Origin: GCA-003244245 sp035714625
GTDB lineage: Bacteria; Actinomycetota; Actinomycetes; Mycobacteriales; Pseudonocardiaceae
Assembly: GCA_035714625.1 (NCBI GenBank)
Contig: DASTLT010000114.1
Span: 1 to 14,783 of the forward strand
Reading direction: 5' to 3'
Length of the DNA: 14,783 nucleotides
Both the position numbers and the translations under genes were made by a program. Shown piece by piece: positions 1 to 7,146 of this stretch (its first letter is position 1; the number at the start of each line of letters is the position of its first letter). The notes beneath the pieces are model-generated. The model had not been told where the DNA came from and did no database searches. It saw only the letters and a list, made by a program, of their open reading frames with translations.

Positions 1-1
1 T

Positions 2-262
2 AACGATTTTCCCGGCCCCAAGGTCGTAATTATCAAAAGGTTTCACCTCATCGAGTTCGCTTGCGGGGCGTTTGGTGGCGGAGTGCGATATGAGGTGCCG
101 AGCTTCACCCCTGGCCAAGGCGCCGGAGCAGGTGCGGCCGGTAATCAGGACGAAGAGCTGGGAGTTCGGGTAAGCGCCAGCAGAACCGAGACCGTCCGGT
201 CTACGGCGGCAGCTTTAACCGTGGTGCAGGGGAAAGGCGGCCAAACCCTTCCACGCCAGTGA
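2..262 (+). other. Unassigned open frame at the left edge
   Basis: A plus-strand frame stays open from base 2 to a TGA ending at 262, about 86 codons with no start inside the window. It overlaps the last 16 codons of the convergent TetR gene. Its third-position G+C is not high, unlike neighbouring genes, and I recognise no motif in it. It could be the 3' end of a gene that begins outside the window or a chance opening. In M. tuberculosis the TetR homologue Rv3208 is followed by the small DUF3107 gene Rv3208A; I looked for a DUF3107-like frame on the minus strand left of the TetR gene and saw none. Confidence 0.15.
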
Positions 263-850
263 CGCGGTGAGCGCCACAGCTTCCTCCTTGGGCACCTCAC
301 TGCGGTGGGTGAGCCAGTACCGGGCGGTGTGCTCGCTGACTCCGGCCACCCCGACCGCGACCAGCCAGGCACGTTCGGTGTCCAAGCCGGCGTCGGCGAC
401 CACAGCTTTCGCGATCGCCGCCACGCAGGCGTTGTTCGCCCGCTCCACAACCGCCTGCACCTCGGGCTGGTTACGCAGGTCGGACTCGAAGACCAGCCGG
501 AACGCCTCGCCGTCACCGTCGACGAAGTCGAAGTAAGCGCCGACCGCGTTGCGCACCCGCTGAGCGTTGTCGTGCGTCCCCTCGATCGCCCCGAGCACCC
601 GGCGGACCAGCTCGTCGGTGTGCCGTTCCAGCAGCGCCAGGTACAGCTCGAGCTTGCCAGGGAAGTGCTGGTAGAGCACCGGCTTGCTGACCCCGGCCTG
701 CTCGGCGATGTCGTCCATCACGGTGGCGTGGTAGCCGTTGGTGACGAATACGTTGGTCGCAGCGGCGAGCAGTTGGGCGCGGCGCTCGTCCTTGGGCATC
801 CGTACGCCTCGGGTTGCTGCGCCTGCCCGGGGCGATGCCGTCTCGGTCAT
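215..850 (-). CDS. TetR/AcrR-family transcriptional regulator
   Basis: A 211-residue protein with a TetR-type N-terminal DNA-binding domain at about residues 22-68. The helix-turn-helix is at about 45-64 and contains the family pattern AEQAGVSKPVLYQHFPGK. The helical C-terminal half is the ligand-binding/dimerisation domain. The ATG at 850 is chosen because GGAGGAGG lies just upstream on the minus strand, at good spacing. The gene diverges from the DUF3152 gene with about 216 bases between them, the same relation as Rv3208 and Rv3207c in M. tuberculosis, so the two may share a control region. The ligand and targets cannot be read from the sequence. It probably represses itself, as most TetR proteins do, but no clear operator palindrome was found. 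Confidence 0.93.
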   Translation of the reverse strand: MTETASPRAGAATRGVRMPKDERRAQLLAAATNVFVTNGYHATVMDDIAEQAGVSKPVLYQHFPGKLELYLALLERHTDELVRRVLGAIEGTHDNAQRVRNAVGAYFDFVDGDGEAFRLVFESDLRNQPEVQAVVERANNACVAAIAKAVVADAGLDTERAWLVAVGVAGVSEHTARYWLTHRSEVPKEEAVALTASLAWKGLAAFPLHHG

Positions 851-1066
851 CAGCCTCCTCCGCTCCCTGACGTGATGCGATCGACCCTACCGGGGGTTAT
901 CGCGCTGCTGGCACCGCCTTCCGATCCGGCAGCCGCAGACCGGCATATCCCGCAGCTCAAGCGGCTCGCGCTCGGTGCTGAGGGCGGCGCGCGGCCTGGT
1001 GGACCCAGTTCACCATTACAGGTGGTAATCGGGGTTTGCGCAGGGTCACTGTGGCAGGCTAGCGCG

Positions 1067-2236
1067 GTGACCTATCCGACGCGCACCGATTCAGTGGTTC
1101 GCGCTCCCGGAGGCTCCCGTCCGGAAGCGTCCCACCGGCCGACTTCCCGCCGGCCGGTCGAGGGGACCAGGGAACGCGCCGACGCGGCCAGCGCCACGAT
1201 GCGCCACGCCGGGCCCCGCGTTGCCGATGATCAGCCACTGGTGGCGTCCTGGGATCCGCAGCCCGACTCCGCGCCGGACCGCCGGGTTTCTGATCGGCGA
1301 GGTGCTGGTCGGCGGGTTTCTGATCGGCGGGGTGCTGGCCGCAGTAGCGCGCACGGTGCCGGTCGACACGGTGCGGGGAGCCGGTTGGCCTTGGCGATGT
1401 CGGCCTATGGCTGGCGGATCTACGCGCTGCCGGTACTCCTGGTGCTCACCGTGCTCGTCCTATTCGACATCGCCGGGCCAGCGGCGAATCCGCTCGGCGC
1501 GGATCAGGCCATCGGCGCTTTTGACGATACCCCCGACTCGGCCCTGGACGAGTCCCATGATCCGCTGATCCCCAACCCGATGGGCGGCTCGGGTTTTGCG
1601 GCGGCCAAGGCGTCCGCCGAGCTACCCGGCGGCGGACCGTTCACCGTGCGGGGTGCCGGCACCTGGCGGGTGGTCCCCGGCGCGGGCGCCCCCTTTGGGA
1701 CGGGCCGGCTGTTCACCTACACCGTCGAGATCGAGGACGGGATCAAGCTGGAAGGTGGGCCGCAGGGCTTCGCCACCACGGTGGACAACACGCTGAACAA
1801 CCCGAAGAGCTGGATCGGCAGCGGGCGATACCAGTTTCAGCGGATCGACGACAGCAGCGCGGCTAACCTGCGGATCAGCCTCACCTCGCAACAGAGCACC
1901 CGGGAGGTCTGTGGCTTCCGGATCCCGTTCGACGCCTCCTGCTGGAAGGGCACCGACCGTCGGGTTGTGATCAACGTGGCCCGCTGGGTCCGGGGTGCGG
2001 TGGCCTTTCAGGGCAACGTGGTGCAGTACGAGCAGTACGTGGTGAACCACGAGGTCGGCCATGGGCTGGGCTTCTCGCACACCCCCTGTGCGCGGACCGG
2101 GCAACTGGCCCCGGTGATGATGCAGCAGACCTGGGGGGTGGCCAACGACTACCTCGCTACCCTGGGCACCGACCGGGTGAGTGCTGACGGGAAGGTGTGC
2201 GAGCCCAACGCCTGGCCGTTCCCCATGGTGAACTGA
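1067..2236 (+). CDS. DUF3152 membrane-anchored zincin-like protein
   Basis: A 389-residue protein with three parts. A long basic, low-complexity N-terminal region (about 1-112) precedes one hydrophobic membrane segment (about 118-137, WRIYALPVLLVLTVLVLFDI). An extracytoplasmic DUF3152 domain of about 240 residues follows. The C-terminal part contains HEVGHGLGFSH (H328, E329, H332, H338), which is the HExxHxxGxxH zinc-binding pattern of metzincin-type peptidases. A Met-turn-like PVMMQQ follows it. It is therefore probably a cell-surface metalloprotease; substrate unknown. The start is uncertain. The GTG at 1067 follows a short GGCTAGCG element and has no Shine-Dalgarno, which fits a leaderless start; the alternative is ATG 1198. 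It lies 89 bases upstream of moeZ and is the counterpart of Rv3207c. Residues 72-92 are encoded by a tandem DNA repeat. Confidence 0.85.
   Translation: MTYPTRTDSVVRAPGGSRPEASHRPTSRRPVEGTRERADAASATMRHAGPRVADDQPLVASWDPQPDSAPDRRVSDRRGAGRRVSDRRGAGRSSAHGAGRHGAGSRLALAMSAYGWRIYALPVLLVLTVLVLFDIAGPAANPLGADQAIGAFDDTPDSALDESHDPLIPNPMGGSGFAAAKASAELPGGGPFTVRGAGTWRVVPGAGAPFGTGRLFTYTVEIEDGIKLEGGPQGFATTVDNTLNNPKSWIGSGRYQFQRIDDSSAANLRISLTSQQSTREVCGFRIPFDASCWKGTDRRVVINVARWVRGAVAFQGNVVQYEQYVVNHEVGHGLGFSHTPCARTGQLAPVMMQQTWGVANDYLATLGTDRVSADGKVCEPNAWPFPMVN
1281..1340 (+). repeat. Two-copy 30-bp tandem repeat inside the DUF3152 gene
   Basis: Bases 1281-1310 and 1311-1340 are adjacent copies that match at 27 of 30 positions. 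The unit is a multiple of three, so the protein carries RRVSDRRGAG twice (about residues 72-91) in its cytoplasmic basic linker. This looks like a recent slippage duplication in a region tolerant of length change. Confidence 0.85.
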
Positions 2237-2325
2237 CCACGGCGGGAAGAGCAGTCGCCCGGGTGGCGTTGCACCTTCAACTGGCAGCATCTGCAGCTAG
2301 CGCGCCGACCGTGAGGAGTGCCCCG

Positions 2326-3498
2326 ATGAGCCTTCCGCCGCTGGTGGAGCCCGCTGCAGAGCTGACCAAGGAAGAGGTGGCGCGCTACAGCCGTCACCTG
2401 ATCATCCCTGACGTGGGGGTGCTGGGTCAGAAGCGGTTGAAGAACGCGAAGGTGCTGGTGATCGGTGCTGGTGGGCTGGGCAGTCCGGCGCTGCTCTACC
2501 TGGCCGCGGCCGGAGTCGGCACGTTGGGCATCGTCGAGTTCGACGAGGTCGACGAGTCCAACCTGCAGCGCCAGGTGATTCACGGCCAGTCCGACATCGG
2601 GCGGCCCAAGGGCGAGTCCGCCCGGGACTCCATCGTCGAAATCAACCCGTTCGTCCAGGTGAACCTGCACCAGGTGCGGCTGGACTCGTCCAACGCGTTG
2701 GGCATTTTCCGCCACTACGACCTCATCCTGGACGGTACCGACAACTTCGCCACCCGCTACCTGGTCAACGACGCCGCGGTGCTGCTCGGCAAGCCCTACG
2801 TGTGGGGCTCGATCTTTCGGTTCGAGGGCCAGGCGTCGGTATTCTGGGCGGACGCCCCGAACGGGCAGGGGTTGCAGTACCGCGACCTCTACCCCGAGCC
2901 CCCGCCGGCCGGCATGGTGCCCTCCTGCGCGGAAGGCGGCGTGCTCGGCGTGCTGTGCGCGTCGATCGGCTCGATCATGGTCACCGAGGCGATCAAGCTG
3001 ATCACCGGGATCGGGGAGCCGTTGCTCGGGCGGCTGATGGTGTATGACGCGCTGGAGATGAGCTATCGCACGATCAAGATCCGGCGTGACCCGGCTGGGA
3101 CACCGGTCACCGAGCTGATCGACTACGAGGAGTTCTGCGGCACCGTCAGCACCGAGGCGGCTGACGCCGCGGCCGGCTCGACGATCACCGCGGCCGAGCT
3201 CAAGGAGATGATCGACTCGGGTAAGGACTTCGCGCTGATCGACGTGCGGGAGCCGCACGAGTACGAGATCGTCCGCATCCCGGGTGCCACGCTCATCCCC
3301 AAGGACCGGATCCTGTCCGGTGAGGCGCTCGCCGAGCTGCCCCAGGACAAGCCGCTGGTGCTGCACTGCAAGTCCGGGCAGCGCTCCGCCGAGGCGCTGG
3401 CCGCGCTGCACAAGGCCGGGTTCCGCGACGCGGTGCATGTCGGCGGTGGGGTGCTGGCCTGGGCCAAGCAGGTTGACCCCTCGCTACCCACCTATTGA
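2326..3498 (+). CDS. moeZ: MoeZ adenylyltransferase/sulfurtransferase
   Basis: A 390-residue two-domain cytoplasmic enzyme of usual length for MoeZ. The N-terminal ThiF/MoeB/E1-like domain (about 12-270) has the ATP-binding GAGGLG (47-52) and the family sequence DEVDESNLQRQVIHGQSDIG. The C-terminal rhodanese domain (about 283-390) has the active-site loop CKSGQR with the sulfur-carrying cysteine at about 348. MoeZ activates the C terminus of ubiquitin-like sulfur carriers (MoaD, CysO and related proteins) with ATP and converts it to a thiocarboxylate. These feed molybdopterin, cysteine or thio-metabolite synthesis. PSCAEGG stands where MoeB has a zinc CxxC, as expected for MoeZ. The ATG at 2326 follows GTGAGGAG at good spacing; the open frame extends upstream but without homology to the family. 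It probably forms an operon with the DUF3152 gene, as in M. tuberculosis (Rv3206c/Rv3207c). Confidence 0.96.
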   Translation: MSLPPLVEPAAELTKEEVARYSRHLIIPDVGVLGQKRLKNAKVLVIGAGGLGSPALLYLAAAGVGTLGIVEFDEVDESNLQRQVIHGQSDIGRPKGESARDSIVEINPFVQVNLHQVRLDSSNALGIFRHYDLILDGTDNFATRYLVNDAAVLLGKPYVWGSIFRFEGQASVFWADAPNGQGLQYRDLYPEPPPAGMVPSCAEGGVLGVLCASIGSIMVTEAIKLITGIGEPLLGRLMVYDALEMSYRTIKIRRDPAGTPVTELIDYEEFCGTVSTEAADAAAGSTITAAELKEMIDSGKDFALIDVREPHEYEIVRIPGATLIPKDRILSGEALAELPQDKPLVLHCKSGQRSAEALAALHKAGFRDAVHVGGGVLAWAKQVDPSLPTY

Positions 3499-3511
3499 GG
3501 ACCTGCGGTCG

Positions 3512-3589
3512 TCAGCGGGGGACGAGCGTGAGGGTGGGATCGAGCATGGTCAGATCGTCCGGATCGGACGTCACCACGGTGGCGCACCA
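3512..3589 (-). pseudogene. Remnant of a PIN-domain (VapC-like) toxin, C-terminal end
   Basis: Read on the minus strand, the last 25 codons before a TGA at 3514-3512 spell a typical C terminus of an actinobacterial VapC. It includes the motif VVTSDPDDL, which carries the fourth conserved acidic residue, followed by LDPTLTLVP. Upstream in the same frame the similarity stops (about 3590 onward), and no D-x-S/T-x-L N-terminal strand is present. The rest of the gene has therefore been lost. It lies tail-to-tail with moeZ and just ahead of a plus-strand VapBC pair, so this junction has received toxin-antitoxin genes more than once. The identification rests on motif recognition only. Confidence 0.55.
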
Positions 3590-3696
3590 CCGCGTGCTGT
3601 CGGGCCAAACCGCGCCAGGTCAGATCGTGGCCCCATACTGTCTTACCACCTGTACTACTATGCTGCCCATGAGCCGGAGAGCGAAACGATCTCTCG

Positions 3697-3933
3697 TTGC
3701 CGCCTGAGCTGGCCGCGCAGGTGGAACGGGCAGCCGCTGAGCGGGGCACCTCGGTGAGCAGTTGGCTGGCTGAGACTGCGGCCCACCGCCTCAAGATCGA
3801 GGCGGGACTAGCCGGTGTCGCTGCGTGGGAGGCGGAGGCTGGCGCACTGAGCGACGATGAGCGAGCCGAGGGCGAGGCCTGGGCCCGCCGAGTGCTTGCG
3901 CGCGGCCCGGGTATGCGCCGGGTGCCGGCGTAG
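3697..3933 (+). CDS. VapB-type antitoxin, 5' end apparently frameshifted
   Basis: From the TTG at 3697 this frame encodes 78 residues beginning PPELAAQVERAAAERGTSVSSWL. That matches the helix-turn-helix part of ribbon-helix-helix antitoxins; an acidic C-terminal tail, which would bind the toxin, follows. The expected N-terminal basic β-strand is missing from this frame because a TGA lies at 3670-3672. It appears instead in the next frame, which starts ATG at 3660 or 3669 and encodes MSRRAKR before stopping at 3705-3707. A one-base insertion near the AAA at 3684-3686 explains this. As read, the antitoxin would lack its DNA-contacting strand. No good Shine-Dalgarno precedes the TTG. The stop abuts the toxin ATG directly, so the two are translationally coupled. 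Confidence 0.6.
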   Translation: MPPELAAQVERAAAERGTSVSSWLAETAAHRLKIEAGLAGVAAWEAEAGALSDDERAEGEAWARRVLARGPGMRRVPA

Positions 3934-4317
3934 ATGAGTGGGGTCACCTACGACACGACCGTCCTCGTCGCCGCCGAGCGCGGTGACCGGCAGATGTGGA
4001 GTCGGCACCGGGGTCTGCTACGGCTGGGTGCCGTGCCAACTGTCCCTGCGCCAGTGGTGGCCCAGGCGTGGCGCGGTGGGTCTCGCCAAGCGCTGCTTGC
4101 TCGGCTGCTCGCAGGCTGTGCGATTGACGCCATGACGGAGGAGGCGGCTCGTGCAGTGGGTCATCTCCTCGGTTCGGCTGCTCATGATGACGTGGTGGAC
4201 GCTGCGGTCGTGGAGAGCGCAAGCCGACGCGGGGATTCGATCATCACCGCTGATCGCGGGCATATCGAGCGTCTGGTTGCGGCGTGCCAACAGAACCTCG
4301 TCATCGAGATCGTCTGA
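3934..4317 (+). CDS. PIN-domain ribonuclease toxin (VapC family)
   Basis: A 127-residue protein of normal VapC length. It has the PIN features in order: an N-terminal strand with the first metal-binding aspartate (TYDTTVLVAAERGDR), a central PAPVVAQAWRGG segment, a third acidic position in DDVVDAAVV, and a C-terminal TADRGHIERL carrying the fourth acidic residue. VapC toxins are Mg2+-dependent endoribonucleases that cut tRNA or rRNA and are held inactive by their VapB partner. The ATG follows the antitoxin stop with no intervening base. The pair sits between moeZ and the TIGR02569 gene, which are adjacent in mycobacteria, so it is an insertion into a conserved block. Its catalytic residues look intact although its antitoxin appears damaged, an unusual state for a TA pair. 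Confidence 0.85.
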   Translation: MSGVTYDTTVLVAAERGDRQMWSRHRGLLRLGAVPTVPAPVVAQAWRGGSRQALLARLLAGCAIDAMTEEAARAVGHLLGSAAHDDVVDAAVVESASRRGDSIITADRGHIERLVAACQQNLVIEIV

Positions 4318-4452
4318 GCCCCGGTCCGGTGCCGCCGATCAATCGAATGGGACAGTAGCAACGCATCCGGCGGGTCCTTGGCGTTCCCCACCCCGGCATG
4401 AGGAGCGCCGGTTGGTCTCTTGAGCGGGCGGTTGGCGGTAGCGTGCCCGATC

Positions 4453-5280
4453 GTGTCGCCCTCGCTGCTGCAGTCATCGGACCCTGAGCCTCCCGAGCAT
4501 GTCCGGGCCGCCTTCGGAGTATGGGAGGAGACGCCTGAGTTGCTGCCGCACGGACCGGTGTGGCGCTGCGGCGATGTCGTGCTCCGGCCGGTGGAGGCCG
4601 CGGCGCAGGCAGCCTGGGTGGCCCAGACCCTGGACGCGTTGCATGCCGAAGGCCTCCGGCTGGCTCGCCCGCTGCGCTCCTCGGATGGCCGCTGGGTGGT
4701 GGGGGGCTGGTCGGCCACCCGCTACCTGGAGGGCCGCTGCGAACCGCGACACGACGAGGTGATCGCGGTCTCGTTGCGGCTGCACGCCGCGACCGCCGGG
4801 CTGCCCCGGCCGCGGTTCCTAGACGACCGCGATGACCTGTGGGCGGTGGCCGACGCGGTGGCCTGGGGTGAGCGGGATGCCATGGGGCTGCCCGGTGGCG
4901 GGGGTGAGCTGTTCGCCGAACTGGCCGACCTCGCCGCCGCCCGCCGGCCCGTCGCGTTGCGCCCGCAGGTGGTGCACGGCGACCTGTTCGGCAACGTGCT
5001 CTTCGCCGGCTCCGCGCCACCCGCTGTGATCGACTTGGTGCCGTACTGGCGCCCTCCGGAGTGGGCTGCGGCGGTGGTGGCGGTGGACGCGCTGGCGTGG
5101 GGTGGGGCCGACCCGGGCCTGGTGCAGCGGTGGGCGTCACTGCCGGGGTGGCCCCAGGTGCTGCTGCGGGCGCTGCTGTTCCGGGTGGCCGCGCACGCCG
5201 CGCATCCGCTGTCCACCGCGGAGTCACTGGCCGGGTTGCGCCATGCCGCGAAACTGATCCGCGATGCCAATGAGCCGTAA
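4453..5280 (+). CDS. TIGR02569 family protein, aminoglycoside-phosphotransferase fold
   Basis: About 275 residues from a GTG at 4453. It carries the phosphotransferase (APH/protein-kinase-like) catalytic motif HGDLFGNVLF at about 175-184, with the catalytic Asp at 177 and metal-binding Asn at about 182. The metal-binding VIDLVPYWRP segment follows, as in DFG. Conserved family blocks such as PEHVRAAFGVW and DGRWVVGGWSATRYLEGR match the actinobacterial TIGR02569 family. The substrate of this family is not established; its steady linkage to moeZ (Rv3205c next to Rv3206c in M. tuberculosis) is suggestive only. The frame opens earlier, at TTG 4420, but family similarity begins near PEHVRAAF, so the exact start is uncertain and no strong ribosome site was seen. 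It is the last gene of the conserved block. Confidence 0.85.
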   Translation: MSPSLLQSSDPEPPEHVRAAFGVWEETPELLPHGPVWRCGDVVLRPVEAAAQAAWVAQTLDALHAEGLRLARPLRSSDGRWVVGGWSATRYLEGRCEPRHDEVIAVSLRLHAATAGLPRPRFLDDRDDLWAVADAVAWGERDAMGLPGGGGELFAELADLAAARRPVALRPQVVHGDLFGNVLFAGSAPPAVIDLVPYWRPPEWAAAVVAVDALAWGGADPGLVQRWASLPGWPQVLLRALLFRVAAHAAHPLSTAESLAGLRHAAKLIRDANEP

Positions 5281-5473
5281 GTCAGAGGCCCGAACAATGC
5301 CGAGTACTGAGTCTGTCAGCCGGGCCGGAGATACTGGCGCGCCAAGGGCGCTGGCGTCGGTGACCTCCAGCACGAGAAGGCGACCCGGCCTCGCTGGTTC
5401 GGTGCGTCGGCGATGCCTGGCCACGATCCGTCGCTCCTTCTGGTGCGTACTTGCCCGGTAGCTGGTGATCAGC

Positions 5474-5585
5474 GGTAAGGTCCCACTCACCTTTCGTGAC
5501 TATTGATGCCGTGAAACGGACATAAGTCGATGGATTGGATGCTGACAGTGACGCTGTCGGCATCCCTGTACTGGGGAGGGGAGCT
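5474..5585 (+). promoter_or_regulatory. Upstream control region of regulator 1, with operator-like inverted repeat
   Basis: The 17-mer ggtaaggtcccactcac (5474-5490) and tgactattga (5497-5506) recur with the same 6-base spacing upstream of the second regulator at 11989. Closer to the start lies an inverted repeat: gatgctgacag (5538-5548) and ctgtcggcatc (5554-5564), pairing at 10 of 11 positions around a 5-base loop. Next come GGGGAGGGG and the GTG start at 5586. The conservation and symmetry suggest a promoter with an autoregulatory operator, or an mRNA leader hairpin. No confident -35/-10 pair can be assigned. The remainder of the gap from 5281 holds nothing I can identify. Confidence 0.55.
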
Positions 5586-6956
5586 GTGGGACAGACTCCG
5601 CGGGAGCTGACGCCGTATGCCTCGCTGCGGCATTTCTTCGGCGCCGAGCTGCGGCACTGGCGTCTGCTGGCTGGCCTGTCGCACGACCGGCTCGGGAAAC
5701 AGATCAACTTCTCGGGTGATCTGATCGGCAAGGTGGAGAAGGCCGATCGGGCGCCGAGCGCCCCGCTGGCCGAGGCATGTGATGAGGCGCTGAGCACCGG
5801 TGGGGCGCTGGCTCGCCTGGTCAACCTGATCGAGGCGGTCGAGCAGGAGCAGGCTGCCGAGAAGACCCCGGTGTTGCCGGGCTGCGGGTGGTTACTGGCT
5901 GGTCGCGGTCCTACAGTGGGGGGATCGTCGGTGAGAGGAGAGGACCCGGTGGACCGGTTCGAGTTCCTCGTCTCGACCTTCGGTGCGGGCGCCGGTTCTC
6001 TCGTCGGCTCAGCAGAGTCTGCCGACGCCCCTCAGCTCGGGAGCGAGAATGTGGAGAGCTGGCGGCACAACCTGTCCCGGCTCTACGAACTAGACGCCCA
6101 GTACGGCGGAGCGGGGGTGTACGAGCTGGCACTGCTGTCCGTACAGCAGTTGCGCCGGGTGCTGCACCGGGCCAGCTACGGTCCATCCACCGGTGAGGCA
6201 TTGCACGTCGTACTTGGCGAGGTGAGCAGCGGCGCTGGCTGGTTCGCATTCGACGCCGGGCGGCAAGCCGAAGCGCGGCATTGGTGGCTCGAAGCGTCGC
6301 ACATTGCGCGGCTTGTCGGCAACGACCGGCTCTTTGTCGACGCCGCAAGCCTGTTGTCGCGGCAGGCCACCGAGTTAGGCTGGCCACAAGAGGCGATAGA
6401 TCTCGTGGAAGCCGCGCAGCAAGTGGCCAAGCCATGGGCTACGCCCCGGCTACGCTCGCACCTACTATCTCTGGAAGCATTCGCCCACTCCCGAGCCGGG
6501 AATGAGCAGGCCACGTGGCATGCGCTGCACCGGGCGGGCAAGCTGTTTGGCTCCGGTTTTCATGATGACGACCCGTCCTGGCTCTACTTTTGGGACGAGG
6601 CAGACCTTCGCTGCTGCGAGACGCGCGCAGCACTGTCCTTGGGACAACTTCCCCTCGCAGAACGGAGTAGCCGCAGTGCCCTCGCCGCCGTGCGCCCGGA
6701 CTACCCACGCAACTGCGTCTCGTACCTCACGTACCGTGTCGAGGTGCTGGTCGGGCAGCGGAACATCGAGGAAGCCGTCTTCACTGCCGGGCAGGCCGTG
6801 GTCGGGGCGAGCGAGGTCAGCTCTGCCCGGATCGATACGCGCATTGCTCAGGTGCGAAAGGAGCTGGCCCGCTACGCGAACCAGCCGAAGGTGGCCGAGT
6901 TCCTGGACTGGTCCGGTCAGATCATGGCGACGAAGGCAAACAGGCCCGTGGTCTGA
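5586..6956 (+). CDS. XRE-type HTH regulator with TPR-like C-terminal region (copy 1)
   Basis: A 456-residue protein. The N-terminal helix-turn-helix (about 18-60) contains ELRHWRLLAGLSHDRLGKQI and SGDLIGKVEK, typical of actinobacterial XRE regulators. Next come a linker with VLPGCGWLLAGRG and a long helical, alanine-rich region (about 150-456) resembling the TPR-like sensor part of such regulators. The GTG at 5586 is chosen because a GGGGAGGGG ribosome site precedes it; family similarity begins at once, and copy 2 has the same start. It is a paralogue of the protein at 11989-13377, with near-identity at the 5' and 3' ends and lower similarity in the middle. A second GTG at 5949, inside the linker, has its own purine-rich site. 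It faces the glf gene tail-to-tail. Role inferred: control of the adjacent peptidase-oxygenase operon or of itself. Confidence 0.85.
   Translation: MGQTPRELTPYASLRHFFGAELRHWRLLAGLSHDRLGKQINFSGDLIGKVEKADRAPSAPLAEACDEALSTGGALARLVNLIEAVEQEQAAEKTPVLPGCGWLLAGRGPTVGGSSVRGEDPVDRFEFLVSTFGAGAGSLVGSAESADAPQLGSENVESWRHNLSRLYELDAQYGGAGVYELALLSVQQLRRVLHRASYGPSTGEALHVVLGEVSSGAGWFAFDAGRQAEARHWWLEASHIARLVGNDRLFVDAASLLSRQATELGWPQEAIDLVEAAQQVAKPWATPRLRSHLLSLEAFAHSRAGNEQATWHALHRAGKLFGSGFHDDDPSWLYFWDEADLRCCETRAALSLGQLPLAERSSRSALAAVRPDYPRNCVSYLTYRVEVLVGQRNIEEAVFTAGQAVVGASEVSSARIDTRIAQVRKELARYANQPKVAEFLDWSGQIMATKANRPVV
5875..5983 (+). repeat. 109-bp block identical to 12293-12401
   Basis: Bases 5875-5983 are identical, base for base, to 12293-12401 in the second regulator gene, whereas flanking coding sequence differs at many silent and non-silent positions. 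The block encodes the linker between the HTH and C-terminal regions. It contains an in-frame GTG (5949 and 12367) preceded by AGGAGAGG. Recent gene conversion or a nucleotide-level constraint, such as an internal start, could explain it. Confidence 0.9.
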
Positions 6957-7146
6957 CCGTCCGTCCTTGCATCATCGATCGGCGGGATCCATACCCGCGG
7001 TCTGTCGGGCCGAGCGTCGGCTCAACAGGTCGGCGTCTGGTGACCCAAAGAACGACCGCCGAGGATCCGACACCTGACGCTGCCCATGATCGCGTTCGAC
7101 GGCCCGAGGTGCGGACGCGGCGAGTGCGGCGTGCTGCGTCTCCATG

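Noticed and set aside
190..203. Palindrome agaccgtccggtct near the TetR gene 3' end
   Set aside because: The two-base centre makes a poor hairpin, and it lies downstream of the TetR gene, not in the promoter, so an operator role is not supported.
305..1066. Upstream in-frame extension of the DUF3152 frame
   Set aside because: It runs antisense through the TetR gene and has no DUF3152 similarity; the true start is much nearer the membrane segment.
2149..3438. Long minus-strand open frame opposite moeZ (429 codons)
   Set aside because: It lies antisense to a clear moeZ gene with all motifs. The translation is rich in R, H, D and G with no recognisable domain, as expected for a shadow frame in high-GC DNA.
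4301..5227. Minus-strand frame of 308 codons opposite the TIGR02569 gene
   Set aside because: Arg/Pro/Ala-rich shadow of a real gene whose kinase-fold motifs are on the plus strand.
5224..5490. Minus-strand frame with a readable segment (LLVLEVTDASALGAPV)
   Set aside because: It overlaps the end of the TIGR02569 gene and the regulator promoter, has no clear ribosome site or known motif, and is probably a chance opening.
6982..6998. Possible terminator hairpin (5-bp stem GCGGG/CCCGC) after regulator 1
   Set aside because: The stem is short and no T-run follows; such pairs are common by chance at this base composition.
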